This document shows, in pieces, positions 17,529 through 26,471 of a stretch of DNA of 64,000 nt. The stretch covers positions 1-64,000 of the forward strand of contig NZ_AP018049.1 in assembly GCF_003609775.1 (NCBI RefSeq), written 5' to 3'. This DNA is from Prevotella melaninogenica (GTDB lineage Bacteria; Bacteroidota; Bacteroidia; Bacteroidales; Bacteroidaceae). Position 1 is the stretch's first letter, and every line of letters starts with the position of its first letter. The translations under genes were made by a program, and so were the position numbers. The notes below the pieces were generated by a model. That model saw only the letters and a program-made list of their open reading frames with translations, searched no databases and had not been told where the DNA came from.

Positions 17529-17620
17529 GAATTATTTTCATGAAAAGAAATATTTATTTTCATGAAGAAAAATATTTATTTACGTGAAAAAAAAGAATTA
17601 TTTTCATGAAAATAATTCGC
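17529..17620. repeat. 22-nt palindrome array, TTCATGAA/AAATATTT family, copy B2
   Basis: Core sites at 17539, 17561 (CATGAA), 17583 (CGTGAA) and 17605 (CATGAA), exactly 22 nt apart, with AAATATTT between the first three (17548, 17570). The ends are GCGAATTATTTTCATGAA and TTCATGAAAATAATTCGC, a perfect terminal inverted repeat. It fills the gap between the converging retron RT and pabC and ends 4 nt before the pabC stop. Confidence 0.9.
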
Positions 17621-17623
17621 TGT

Positions 17624-18217
17624 TTACTTAATCTTATCGACTGGTAGTATAACTTCTCCCAATGAAATCATAGCATTGAAGAGGCTTATATACTGATAAT
17701 TAGGAATATCAGAGACCATGATTTCACACTCTTGAATTAGTCCACAGTTGAGCAGTCGTTGGCGCATCGTACCGCAAAGGAGTGGCGTAGAGGGTGTAAA
17801 CCATTGTTCTCCATCATAGAGTGCAATGTTGGTATAGGAAGTATCTGTAAGGTGATTGTCACGAACAATAAGTATTTCGTCGCAGTCACCTTGCTGTTTT
17901 TTTAGTTCGTTAAGTTGAGAGCGGTCAGTACTCTTATAAGGATAGCTGATGTTATTGTCGTAGACAAGGCGCAAGGAGTTGATTTCCTTACGTATATAAG
18001 GTGTACAAGTGATGTCGTGGATGCCCCCTTTATCGTAGACAAAGCGTAACTTCGAGCATTCCATCGGTAAGCTAACAGACTGCAAAATGTCTGCTATACG
18101 CAGCGGTTCTGTCAGTCCTAACATCTCTTTGCGAGTGCGGTTCAATCGTTCTTCGTGGTATGCAAGGTTGCAGATACAGCCGTCTACCACTCTTATCGTT
18201 TCAATATATTGGCACAT
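17624..18217 (-). CDS. pabC: Aminotransferase class IV, probable 4-amino-4-deoxychorismate lyase
   Basis: 197-aa PLP-dependent fold-type IV protein, expected to convert 4-amino-4-deoxychorismate to p-aminobenzoate and pyruvate for folate synthesis. Visible: the family block YHEERLNRTRKEM near the N-terminus, IRKEI with the likely PLP lysine, and the C-terminal SYTNIALYDGEQWFTPSTPLLCGTMRQRLL. It is shorter than E. coli PabC (269 aa) but typical of Bacteroidota. The start ATG 18217 lies 17 nt inside the end of pabB, arguing for coupled translation and for the lyase role rather than branched-chain transamination. Confidence 0.85.
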   Translation of the reverse strand: MCQYIETIRVVDGCICNLAYHEERLNRTRKEMLGLTEPLRIADILQSVSLPMECSKLRFVYDKGGIHDITCTPYIRKEINSLRLVYDNNISYPYKSTDRSQLNELKKQQGDCDEILIVRDNHLTDTSYTNIALYDGEQWFTPSTPLLCGTMRQRLLNCGLIQECEIMVSDIPNYQYISLFNAMISLGEVILPVDKIK

Positions 18218-19190
18218 AAACCTTCTCAATCACCTCTTTATATTCATCATCGTTATTGCTTTGAGCCGTAATACCGCCTCCAGCCTTATAATGGAACTGT
18301 CCTTTATCATCCTGATCAATAAAGCGAATCATCACGGCACTGTCTACTTGTCCTTTGCTATAACAACCCATCACACCCGTATAAAAGTCCCTTTCGTAGC
18401 CCTCAGCCTCATCAATTATCTCTATTGTACGAGGCTTAGGGGCACCTGTAATGGAGCCAGCAGGGAGCAAACGGAAGAGAAGTGTACCGATATTCTCACG
18501 ATAGTCTGTAGGGAGTTGTCCTGTAATCTCTGAACTTGTCTGTAGGATTTCACCTTTGTTTGTTGTCAGATGGTCGATATAACGATAGCGTTTCACCTGC
18601 ACTTGCTCGGCAATCATACTCAAGTCATTGCGGATAAGGTCGACGATGGTGGCGTGTTCAGCCGCTTCTTTCTTATTCTCCATCAGTTCCTTTTCAGCGT
18701 CAGGGCGTGTTGCATCAATCGTTCCCTTCATTGGAAAGGAACTGATAAGTCCTTCTTTGTTAATGCGAACGAATATCTCTGGAGAGAAACAAACGAACTT
18801 CTCTTTCAGCCAACAGCGGTATAAGGCTTTTGAACGCATGAAGATATCGTGCAGGGAGAGGTTTGTACGAACAGGAATCTTGCACGTGAGGTTGGCTAAA
18901 TAGCTATCTCCCTCACGCTCTCTTTGCTTAACAAGATTGATACGTGGCTCATAGTCTTCTCTTGTTGGTGGTTCGGTAAACCATTCCACAGCCTCGTTGC
19001 TGTAGCTTTCGCCCTCAGGGACATTAGAAAGACTTGGGAAGGAAAAAAGCAATTCGTGAGGGTCAATATTCGTAGACTCCTCTATGTATGCACCATCAGC
19101 TTTATAATTGATGATAAAGATAAAGTCTTTACCTTCCTTAGCCAACGTGTTCATCCGCTGAATGGCACGTTCACGGTCGTATAGTATCAT
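18201..19190 (-). CDS. pabB: Aminodeoxychorismate synthase component I
   Basis: 329-aa chorismate-binding enzyme that aminates chorismate to 4-amino-4-deoxychorismate with ammonia from a PabA-type amidotransferase (not in this window). It carries the PabB lysine motif as PMKGTIDATRP and the metal/chorismate-binding segments IVDLIRNDLS and LLPAGSITGAPKPRTIEIID. It is shorter than anthranilate synthase because the N-terminal domain is reduced. It is followed by an overlapping pabC, making a folate-branch pair. Confidence 0.92.
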   Translation of the reverse strand: MILYDRERAIQRMNTLAKEGKDFIFIINYKADGAYIEESTNIDPHELLFSFPSLSNVPEGESYSNEAVEWFTEPPTREDYEPRINLVKQREREGDSYLANLTCKIPVRTNLSLHDIFMRSKALYRCWLKEKFVCFSPEIFVRINKEGLISSFPMKGTIDATRPDAEKELMENKKEAAEHATIVDLIRNDLSMIAEQVQVKRYRYIDHLTTNKGEILQTSSEITGQLPTDYRENIGTLLFRLLPAGSITGAPKPRTIEIIDEAEGYERDFYTGVMGCYSKGQVDSAVMIRFIDQDDKGQFHYKAGGGITAQSNNDDEYKEVIEKVYVPIY

Positions 19191-19231
19191 ATTCTTTTGT
19201 TACAAGCAGGTGAGGTGTTTTGTCTCTTTGT

Positions 19232-19873
19232 TTATCTTTCTCCAATCTTGAAAATATCCTTTGGCTCAAATACTCCTGACTTCTCTGTTTTTGCAAGTTC
19301 AACCATACAACGCGCAACGACTTCTGTCTTCATAGGTCGTTGGCTCTGTAAGAGTCCTATTTGATTGAAGAATTGCAGTATAGAAACAGACAGTTTCTCA
19401 GAACTTCTTGTAGTATTCTTGCGAATTAAAGCAGGCGGACGAAGGATGGAGATATGCTGAAAAGGAAGCTGTTTGATAGCTTCTTCTAATTCACCTTTCA
19501 TCCTTGTATAGAAGAAATAAGCGTTTGGATTAGCCATAGCAGAGGATACCAGGACGAAAGATGGTACACCTTGCTCTGCTGCTATCTTAGCGAAGTTGTA
19601 TTGATAGGTATAATCTATCTTGTATTGATTCTCCTTTGAGCCAGCTGCCTTACGTGTTGTTCCCATACAAGAGAATACGACATCGCCTTGAACGGAGAGT
19701 CTCCACTTATCCGACTGGTCGAAGTCTACGATATGTGTTGTTACCTTTTCGTTGTTTATGCCTGGGTCTCTTCTGACGAAGATAGCTATTTGTTCGATAG
19801 TATCATCATTGATAAGCTCTTGGACAAGGTCTTTACCTATTGCGCCAGTAGCTCCTAATATTATTGCTCTCAT
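19232..19873 (-). CDS. NAD(P)-binding Rossmann-fold protein (atypical SDR/NmrA-like)
   Basis: 213 aa. The N-terminus MRAIILGATGAIGKDLVQEL is the GxxGxxG dinucleotide site of atypical short-chain dehydrogenases. Conserved parts also include FSCMGTTRKAAGS and SAMANPNAYFFYTRMKGELEEAI, where Y-x-x-x-K resembles the SDR active site (YTRMK). Homologues are annotated NAD(P)H-binding or semialdehyde-dehydrogenase-like, sometimes compared with HTATIP2/TIP30. The substrate is unknown. It lies 41 bp upstream of pabB on the same strand, and a G-rich repeat lies just upstream of its start. Confidence 0.8.
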   Translation of the reverse strand: MRAIILGATGAIGKDLVQELINDDTIEQIAIFVRRDPGINNEKVTTHIVDFDQSDKWRLSVQGDVVFSCMGTTRKAAGSKENQYKIDYTYQYNFAKIAAEQGVPSFVLVSSAMANPNAYFFYTRMKGELEEAIKQLPFQHISILRPPALIRKNTTRSSEKLSVSILQFFNQIGLLQSQRPMKTEVVARCMVELAKTEKSGVFEPKDIFKIGER

Positions 19874-19877
19874 TGAG

Positions 19878-19985
19878 GGGATTGGGTGTTGGGTGTTAAA
19901 TGTTGGGTGTTGATGATTTGTGGGGATGGGGTGATGGGTGTTAAATGTTGGGTGTTAATGTTATGTGATGTTGGGTTTTAGGGGG
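19878..19985. repeat. G-rich GGGTGTT repeat with potential G-quadruplex
   Basis: Between the kinase stop and the next gene, plus-strand DNA repeats TTGGGTGTTAAATGTTGGG (about 19888-19908 and again about 19937-19956). The runs GGGG-GGG-GGG-GGG with short loops could form a G-quadruplex on the plus strand. A related block is inverted at 24872-24911, and a fragment appears inside leuS (32617-32642). Confidence 0.65.
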
Positions 19986-20002
19986 TGATGATAACTATTA
20001 TA

Positions 20003-21061
20003 TTACGGCTTAATAATAATCTTAAGGTGGTAAACCTCTGGTGTAATACGCTGTTCGATATGATACCTATCAGGGTAAATCAGCTCTAAACGGCGGTACA
20101 TATTCTCCAATCCAATACCCTTTCCACTCTTGTCTGTGTCGGTCTTTGGATAGTTACTATTCTCACAGAGAAAGACTATCTTACCGTTATCTTCTATGAT
20201 AGATATGTGAATAAACGATGGTTTATTGGCACTTATACCATGCTTAAAAGCATTCTCGACAGGCGTTAGGAATACCAATGGCGCAATAAGCAACTGTGAG
20301 TTGTGGATGATGAATTGGCTCTTTATCTCTACATTGCTGCCTGATCGTAGTGACATTAGGTTGATATAGTTCTTGATAAAGGCAATTTCTCCATTCAAAC
20401 TCACCTCCTTAGGCTGTGTCTCATAGAGTGCATAGCGTAGGAGTTCAGACAGTTGACCGATTGCCTTTTGGGCATTATTTGGACTTGTCTGGGTGAGTGA
20501 GGCTATGTTGTTGAGCGTATTGAAGAGGAAGTGTGGGTTTAGCTGGTTCTTTAGCCACGCCAATTCGGCTTCCGTCATCTTCTGTTTCTCCTCTCTAAGC
20601 TGTCTTCTGAGCGTACTATGGCGGATATAGTAACGCACAAAGATAGCCGCAACGACCATTGCATAGTTGAGAATCATCCACATCACACCAAACTGATAGA
20701 AGCCTATTCGTATAGGTGCGTTGGGTAAATCGGCATTATAGATGCTGAAAATGTGGTGGTTCCAAAGGACGATAAACAGCAGATTGATTACCCAGAATGC
20801 CCAATGCTTTATCTTGCTTTTCGCCTCAAAGAGGTAAGGAACAAGCAGATAGAAGTTTGCCATGAAGACAATCAGCAGCAAGAAGAGTACGAAGGCATTG
20901 ACACACATGGACTCCTTGGCGGCTTTGACATCATGCTCAAGTAGCATAATGACCAATGACCAGATAGATACAAGGAGCGCATAAATGCCCACCTGTGCGC
21001 CAAGAACGGACAGGTTATAGCGACTCAGGCAATACTTCTTTATTTCCTCCAATACCTTCAT
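20003..21061 (-). CDS. Sensor histidine kinase, LytS/YehU type
   Basis: 352-aa membrane kinase. Four hydrophobic helices occupy about residues 21-145 (VGIYALLVSIWSLVIML, FVLFLLLIVFMANFYLLV, HWAFWVINLLFIVLW, FGVMWMILNYAMVVAAIFV), followed by a short coiled coil. Then comes the His_kinase phosphoacceptor block LNPHFLFNTLNNI (H177) and an ATP-binding domain (N270 in TPVENAFKHG, G-box GKGIGLENMYRRL). Such kinases normally pair with a LytTR response regulator, but none is adjacent. A -7 box (TATCTTTG, minus strand 21073-21066) only 5 nt before the ATG implies a nearly leaderless mRNA. Confidence 0.9.
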   Translation of the reverse strand: MKVLEEIKKYCLSRYNLSVLGAQVGIYALLVSIWSLVIMLLEHDVKAAKESMCVNAFVLFLLLIVFMANFYLLVPYLFEAKSKIKHWAFWVINLLFIVLWNHHIFSIYNADLPNAPIRIGFYQFGVMWMILNYAMVVAAIFVRYYIRHSTLRRQLREEKQKMTEAELAWLKNQLNPHFLFNTLNNIASLTQTSPNNAQKAIGQLSELLRYALYETQPKEVSLNGEIAFIKNYINLMSLRSGSNVEIKSQFIIHNSQLLIAPLVFLTPVENAFKHGISANKPSFIHISIIEDNGKIVFLCENSNYPKTDTDKSGKGIGLENMYRRLELIYPDRYHIEQRITPEVYHLKIIIKP

Positions 21062-21522
21062 GTTGCAAAGATAGTCTTTAAAAAGGAAAGAAGCAAGCAG
21101 AATCTATACTACATTTTTACTTTTTCTTGTTTTAACACAGCAAGGTAATTATCGGTAAATCAGGGCTTTATAAGGGTAGATTGTTTCGCTTGTTAGGCAA
21201 ATAAGCCTGATTGGTACATTCTTTCAAGCTGATTAATCGGCTTTTTATGCCTAATTATCTAAGCTCTATTTGCTATTTACCCCTAATCATTAAGCCCCAA
21301 ATCTCTCCTCTCCTCTTATCAAAAGTATGGTTTATTGTAGAGGAGTTAGCCCTCCGCACCATTGGTGTTGACGGTCCGCACGTATGGTGCTAAGCATGAA
21401 CACCATGCGTGCGGAGTATTAACACCACAGTAGGATACCACAAAAAAGAGGTATTCCTGCCGTTGGGATGATAACGAAAGACACCGATGTTGAGTTACAT
21501 CTATTAAGTCCTAATCACTGAT
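21062..21522. other. Intergenic region between kinase gene and ispG
   Basis: 461 bp without a gene. It contains the kinase -7 box (21066-21073), small palindromes such as AGGCAAATAAGCCT (21194-21207) and the GCAC/GTGC array at 21356-21430. An open frame of about 60 codons here crosses the array and is not convincing. Confidence 0.5.
21356..21430. repeat. 22-nt palindrome array, GCAC/GTGC family, copy A2
   Basis: Units start at 21356 (GCACCATTGGTGT), 21378 (GCACGTATGGTGC), 21400 (ACACCATGCGTGC) and a decayed one at 21422, exactly 22 nt apart. The linkers are TGACGGTCC, TAAGCATGA and GGAGTATTA. Confidence 0.9.
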
Positions 21523-23451
21523 TTACGCCTTATTCTGATCTGCCTTAATCAAAGCAAGCAATCGCTCGACCGCTTCTTCTTCAGGTATATTATGCTCAAC
21601 GCATACCTGTTTGCGGTAAAGACTCACCTTCTTTGGGCCTGCACCTACATATCCATAGTCGGCATCAGCCATCTCACCGGGTCCGTTTACAATACAGCCC
21701 ATGATACCTACCTTCAGACCTTTCATGCCCTTGGTAGCTTCCTTGATACGAGCAATTGTCGTGCGGAGGTCATAGAGCGTACGACCACAGCCCGGACAAG
21801 AGATGTATTCTGTCTTCACCATACGCAAGCGACCTGCTTGAAGAATACCGAAGGCAGTTTGCTCAACATCCTCTTGTGAGAGGTTGCCATGGTTCATCAG
21901 CCAGATACCATCGGTGAGTCCGTCCATCATCAGTGCACCCATATCTGCTGCAGCCTCTAATTGGAACTTCTCTTTAGCCGTAGTTGTCTCTGCCTGTTGG
22001 CTGTTATTGCTTTCTTCCTTCTCATCAGTTGCAGAATGCTGATACATCTGTGCAAAGATAATAGGGTTCTTTACCCCTGCTATCATCAATTGATGCGCCA
22101 ATGCACGCTGGTCGCCGAGGCGGTTCTGATGACTTGTCATACAAACCACTACCACCTCTGGATGTGCTTTCAGACAAGCAAGGAACTCCTCAGAAGGTGT
22201 ACCATACTTCAAGACGAGGAACTTAACATCAGTGTTTATTGCACTGATGAAAGGCATTCCCGTCACAGGGAAGATAGGATAGACGTTCTCTAAGGACTGC
22301 TTACCACTGTTGGCAAGGTCCATATAGGCGTCATAATCAAGGATATACTTCTGTTTCTTACCTAATTTCTCAGGCAATTCACCCTGTACATAGATATAGT
22401 CGGGCTTTGGTAGCTCTGGTGATGACACCTCGGCAGTTGCTTGATCAGCCTTTCGAGTAGCAATAACAACAGGAACATTCTCGCCACCGATATTCCCTGC
22501 AGCCACTGTCTCACGTCGGTTAGGGTGGAGATAGTCAAAGCCTTCATACTGTTCTGCAGGGATGAGGAGATGTTTCTCGTGTCGACGGATATACCATGTA
22601 AGGTGTTTAGCCACTGGAATCTCGCACTCTGGTTCTTCACTCAGAGACACACGGATAGTGTCACCAAGGCCATCAGCAAGCAAAGCTCCAATACCTACGG
22701 CACTCTTAATACGTCCGTCTTCACCTTCACCCGCCTCAGTAACACCGAGGTGGAGTGGATACTGCATACCTTCCTTGTCCATCTCAGCCACAAGAAGGCG
22801 TACGGAACGAACCATCACAACCGTGTTTGAGGATTTGATAGAGATGACAATGTCATGGAAGTCGTACTTGCGGAAGATGCGGAGGAATTCCATACAGCTC
22901 TCTACAATACCTTCTGGTGTATCGCCATAACGGTTACGAATACGGTCAGAGAGGCTACCATGGTTGACACCAATACGTACAGCGGTGTGGTTCTCCTTAC
23001 ATATATTGATGAAAGGAATCAGTCTGTCCTCAATCTTCTGTAGCTCTTGCGCATATTCCTCATCGGTATACTCCAGTTTTTTGAACGTACGAGCAGGGTC
23101 GACATAGTTACCCGGATTGATACGAACTTTCTCTGCATAGAGTGCAGCCACGTCTGCAACGTTCGCATTAAAGTGAACGTCTGCACAGAGCGGAGCCATA
23201 TAATTATCTGCACGAAGTTGTGCATTGATATTCTTTAAGTTCTCAGCTTCACGCTTACCTTGCGTTGTAAGGCGTACAAGCTCTCCTCCAGCATCAATGA
23301 TACGCTTAGCTTGTGCAACACTTCCTTCGGTATCATCCGTTGAAGTAGTTGTCATTGACTGTACGCGTACAGGGTTCTCTCCACCGATGTTGAGTGCACC
23401 AACATGGGTGACAGAGGTTTTCCTTCTTTCAAAGTTGAATAAATCTATCAT
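21523..23451 (-). CDS. ispG: 4-hydroxy-3-methylbut-2-en-1-yl diphosphate synthase
   Basis: 642-aa iron-sulfur enzyme of the MEP isoprenoid pathway, converting MEcPP to HMBPP. It is the long three-domain (plant/Bacteroidota) form: TIM barrel at about residues 1-280, an inserted domain at about 290-530, and the C-terminal [4Fe-4S] domain with CPGCGRT and GCIVNGPGEMADADYGYVG. E. coli IspG is about 372 aa, so the extra length is family-typical, not a fusion. It stands alone on the minus strand, 168 bp downstream of purE. Isoprenoids made here feed the polyprenyl diphosphate synthase at 48.3 kb. Confidence 0.97.
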   Translation of the reverse strand: MIDLFNFERRKTSVTHVGALNIGGENPVRVQSMTTTSTDDTEGSVAQAKRIIDAGGELVRLTTQGKREAENLKNINAQLRADNYMAPLCADVHFNANVADVAALYAEKVRINPGNYVDPARTFKKLEYTDEEYAQELQKIEDRLIPFINICKENHTAVRIGVNHGSLSDRIRNRYGDTPEGIVESCMEFLRIFRKYDFHDIVISIKSSNTVVMVRSVRLLVAEMDKEGMQYPLHLGVTEAGEGEDGRIKSAVGIGALLADGLGDTIRVSLSEEPECEIPVAKHLTWYIRRHEKHLLIPAEQYEGFDYLHPNRRETVAAGNIGGENVPVVIATRKADQATAEVSSPELPKPDYIYVQGELPEKLGKKQKYILDYDAYMDLANSGKQSLENVYPIFPVTGMPFISAINTDVKFLVLKYGTPSEEFLACLKAHPEVVVVCMTSHQNRLGDQRALAHQLMIAGVKNPIIFAQMYQHSATDEKEESNNSQQAETTTAKEKFQLEAAADMGALMMDGLTDGIWLMNHGNLSQEDVEQTAFGILQAGRLRMVKTEYISCPGCGRTLYDLRTTIARIKEATKGMKGLKVGIMGCIVNGPGEMADADYGYVGAGPKKVSLYRKQVCVEHNIPEEEAVERLLALIKADQNKA

Positions 23452-23502
23452 GTTCTATTTGGATAATGGGGTGTCTTTCAATGCCCTTTTGGGATGATGA
23501 AA

Positions 23503-23533
23503 AACCTCCTCCAAGCCCCTCCGAGAGAGGGGT
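23503..23533. repeat. GC-rich intergenic repeat, CCCCTC...GAGGGG family (copy 1)
   Basis: Read on the minus strand it resembles CCCCTCTCTCGGAGGGG followed by CTTGGAGGAGGTTTT. A second copy at 45388-45428 has the form CCCCTCCCTTCGGAGGGG then TTGGGGGAGGCTTT. The hairpin part is self-complementary. This type of repeat is widespread in Bacteroidota intergenic DNA. Confidence 0.65.
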
Positions 23534-23618
23534 TATAGTAGAGGTAATAAGTGGTAACGACCTTTATCCTAATGGCTTCCCTTCGTTACTCCTTCCTTTG
23601 AAGGAATTAGGGATGGTC

Positions 23619-24125
23619 TTAGCACTTAAACTTATAATCCTTTAGCTCAGCTAACTCCTTGTTAGCCTTCTCTATTTTCTGGCCTAATGAAGCCTTCCAG
23701 TTGTCAATCTTCTTTGCAATAGACTCATCACCGAGTGCTATCATCTCAGCTGCAAGGATGGCAGCATTCTGTGCTCCATTAACGCCAACAGTAGCAACTG
23801 GAATGCCAGGAGGCATCTGAACGATAGAAAGTAAGGCATCAAGGCCATCGAGCATACCCTTAATTGGCACGCCAATGACTGGAAGTGATGTTGAAGCGGC
23901 GATAACTCCAGGCAAAGCAGCAGCCATACCAGCTGCAGCAATGATAACTTTTACGCCACGACCTTTTGCTTCCTTGGCAAAAGTCTCTACTGCGTCAGGT
24001 GTACGATGAGCTGAGAGTGCATTCACTTCAAAGGGAATCTCTTGCTCTTCCAACCACTTACAAGCTTTTTCCATTACGGGTAAATCGCTTGTTGAACCCA
24101 TGATAATACTAACTAATGGCTTCAT
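23619..24125 (-). CDS. purE: N5-carboxyaminoimidazole ribonucleotide mutase
   Basis: 168-aa class I PurE, which moves the carboxyl group of N5-CAIR to C4 to give CAIR in purine synthesis. The N-terminal nucleotide loop is [13 protein letters not shown], followed by the conserved SAHRTPD and the [19 protein letters not shown] segment. The last 30 residues are a charged helical tail ([18 protein letters not shown]). Its partner PurK is not in the window. Start is ATG 24123-24125, with 128 bp upstream to the PAP2-like gene. Confidence 0.96.
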   Translation of the reverse strand: MKPLVSIIMGSTSDLPVMEKACKWLEEQEIPFEVNALSAHRTPDAVETFAKEAKGRGVKVIIAAAGMAAALPGVIAASTSLPVIGVPIKGMLDGLDALLSIVQMPPGIPVATVGVNGAQNAAILAAEMIALGDESIAKKIDNWKASLGQKIEKANKELAELKDYKFKC

Positions 24126-24253
24126 ATTCTTAATGTATTAAGTGTTTATTCTTTATTTATTTTGTAACTATATATTATGTAGACAGATATTACTTTCTGT
24201 CAGTTTGCTGTTTATTCTTTTCTAATCAGTTGTCTTACCGATTCTTAGTCATT

Positions 24254-24871
24254 CTACACAACGATAATCGTAATGAATGAACAGATGATACCTAAGAAGA
24301 AACCCGATGTCACCTGTTCTAATGAATGTTGTCTAAGAATCATTCTACTGCTACCTACAAAGCCTGAAACGATGAGTGTAATACAAAGCCACCACATCGG
24401 ATTGAAGTTGAATAGCAGTGAAAAAGCTATTAAAGAGCCTGTCACACCACCGATAGCTGCCGTATGTGTTGATATCTTCCACCACACGTTAATGATAGCA
24501 CAAAGAATCTGAATAATCAATGCTACCATGAGTATTGATGTCAGCATGTGAGGCAGGTGTAGGATGTTCATGATGTAGAAGCACGTGAAGTAGCAAAGAA
24601 TAGAAATCACGTAAGGAACCATTCTTCGCTCTCGTTGCCCTAATTGAATCAGTGTCCAGCCGTGGTACTGACGATAAAGGTGGATGAGTAAGGTAGGGAT
24701 AAGCACTGTAAAAGCGTAAACCAAAAAGACATACGACAGCTTCGCCTGCCACGGGAACATACTAAGATAGCTAAAAGTAAAGATAGCCAATATGCCCACA
24801 ACGGGTAAATAGAATGGTGTGAGAACCATACTCACAACCCTTGCTGTTAATATAATATTCTTTTCGTTCAT
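24254..24871 (-). CDS. PAP2-like membrane protein
   Basis: 205-aa integral membrane protein with about six hydrophobic helices. The C-terminal part, WWKISTHTAAIGGVTG and SSRMILRQHSLEQVTSGFFLG, fits motifs II and III of the PAP2 phosphatase superfamily (a His in each, and R-x5-H-x6-G in the last). Motif I (KxxxxxxRP) is not clear, although RERRMVPYV may correspond. Lipid-linked phosphates are a usual substrate class, but activity is unproven here. It lies 40 bp downstream of rpoN, with a repeat-derived spacer between. Confidence 0.75.
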   Translation of the reverse strand: MNEKNIILTARVVSMVLTPFYLPVVGILAIFTFSYLSMFPWQAKLSYVFLVYAFTVLIPTLLIHLYRQYHGWTLIQLGQRERRMVPYVISILCYFTCFYIMNILHLPHMLTSILMVALIIQILCAIINVWWKISTHTAAIGGVTGSLIAFSLLFNFNPMWWLCITLIVSGFVGSSRMILRQHSLEQVTSGFFLGIICSFITIIVV

Positions 24872-24911
24872 ACTTTAACACCTAACATTCACCACCCATC
24901 ATCCCTCAACA
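24872..24911. repeat. GGGTGTT-type repeat between rpoN and the PAP2-like gene
   Basis: Read on the minus strand, GATGGGTGGTGAATGTTAGG is a relative of the block at 19878-19985. It fills the whole 40-bp rpoN-PAP2 gap, so it would be transcribed between the two cistrons. Confidence 0.55.
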
Positions 24912-26426
24912 TCACTCCTTCCTCAGTCTTGCCACAGGCAATCCGAGTTGTTCACGGTACTTGGCAACGGTGCGACGGGCTATTGGGAAGCCCTTTTCTT
25001 TCATCACCTTTGCAAGCGCATCATCACTGAGTGGCTTACGCTTGTCCTCTTTGTCGATTACTTCTTTGAGTGCCAACTTGATTTTACGAGTAGACATTTC
25101 CTCGCCATCTTCCGTTGTGTAGCTATCAGTAAAGAAGAAACGCAATGGGAATGTACCCCAACGTGTCTGTGCATACTTGATGTTGCTCACTCGTGATATG
25201 GTAGAGATATCTAAGCCTGTACGGTCGGCAATGTCTTTAAGAATCATTGGTTTGAGGTCTGCCTCATCTCCATCTTGGAAGAACTTCCGCTGAATATCAA
25301 TGATAGCCTTCATCGTCATCTGTAATGTATGACGTCTTTGCTTTACCGCTTCAATAAATCCTTGCGCCTTTTCCACCTTTTCTTTGGCATAAAGCAACGC
25401 CTCTTTCTCCTGTCGGTTCATATTAGCTTTGTTGTTGCGGTAGGTCTCCATCATATCGTTGAAGGCCTGCGAAACGTGCAACTCTGGTAGATTGCCGTGG
25501 TTTAAGCTGAAAGTAACCGTACCATCATCCTCTGTGTCGATGATAAAGTCAGGTGTTATCTGTTGCAGGTTACGTCCTTGCGTCTCACCCATAGACGACC
25601 CCGGCTTTGGATTCAACTTACGAATCTCACGCTGAAGTGCCTCTACTTGAAGGTCAGACAGCGACAGTGCGCTTTGAATCTTATCCCAATGCTTCTTTTT
25701 GAAAGCGTCGAAATGATGTGAAAGGATGTTGTAGATGTATTTATACAGATGACTATCTTTCTCCCATTCACCATTCTCAACCTTACGATCTATCTGTAAC
25801 AAGAGACATTCTTGCAAGTTTCTTGCACCGATACCAGCTGGGTCAAAGTCCTGCAGAATCTTCAGTACCTCTTCTAATTCCTTAGTAGACGCGTCTATCC
25901 CATAGTAGATAGCCAACTCATCGCTGATACTATCGAGGTCTTTTCGTAATAGTCCGTCATCATCAAGACTACCGATAAGATATTCCAAGATACTCTTCTG
26001 ACGCTCGGTAAGCTCTCTTTCGCCCACCTGCTCATTGAGTTTATCGATGAAAGAAGTTGTGTCTCCATACACAATCTCCTCATATTCAGCATTATTTCGT
26101 TGCTGTCTTGAATCGTATGTAGGAAGATCATCATCCGAACGCATACGCTCTAATGCCGAGTCGAGCGCATCTTGTCGCTCTTCTCGTTCCTGAAGTGTGT
26201 CGAAATCATCGTCTTCTGAATGCTCTACAGTATCGTTGTTATCAATGCTATCAGTCTCTTCTCCGCCTGCTTCTAAGGCAGGATTATCGTCGAGTTCGGC
26301 ATTGACACTTTCCTCTAATTCTGTCAGTGGCATCTCCAACAACTTTACTTGCAGCATCTGCTGTTGTGAGAGACGCTGCACCTGTTGTTGTTTCTGGGTC
26401 TGAATTTGTACTTGTTCCTGTGCCAT
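24912..26426 (-). CDS. rpoN: RNA polymerase sigma-54 factor
   Basis: 504-aa sigma-N. Residues 1-60 are the Gln/Leu-rich activator-interaction region, followed by an acidic linker (about 60-130). Then come the core-binding domain and the C-terminal DNA-binding part with helix-turn-helix (RTGLDISTISRVSN) and the diagnostic RpoN box ARRTVAKYREQ (483-493). It would read -24/-12 promoters with enhancer-binding ATPases. Length is normal. A minus-strand -7 box (TACTTTTG, 26454-26447) lies 21 bp before the ATG. The PAP2-like gene follows. Confidence 0.97.
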   Translation of the reverse strand: MAQEQVQIQTQKQQQVQRLSQQQMLQVKLLEMPLTELEESVNAELDDNPALEAGGEETDSIDNNDTVEHSEDDDFDTLQEREERQDALDSALERMRSDDDLPTYDSRQQRNNAEYEEIVYGDTTSFIDKLNEQVGERELTERQKSILEYLIGSLDDDGLLRKDLDSISDELAIYYGIDASTKELEEVLKILQDFDPAGIGARNLQECLLLQIDRKVENGEWEKDSHLYKYIYNILSHHFDAFKKKHWDKIQSALSLSDLQVEALQREIRKLNPKPGSSMGETQGRNLQQITPDFIIDTEDDGTVTFSLNHGNLPELHVSQAFNDMMETYRNNKANMNRQEKEALLYAKEKVEKAQGFIEAVKQRRHTLQMTMKAIIDIQRKFFQDGDEADLKPMILKDIADRTGLDISTISRVSNIKYAQTRWGTFPLRFFFTDSYTTEDGEEMSTRKIKLALKEVIDKEDKRKPLSDDALAKVMKEKGFPIARRTVAKYREQLGLPVARLRKE

Positions 26427-26471
26427 TGTTTACCTGAATTGTGCTACAAAAGTACTAAAAAACAAGTATAA

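Noticed and set aside
24579..24596. Further parS-like CACGTG words (also near 18886, 54805 and 58547)
   Set aside because: Only the central hexamer matches; the flanking TGTT/AACA arms are missing.
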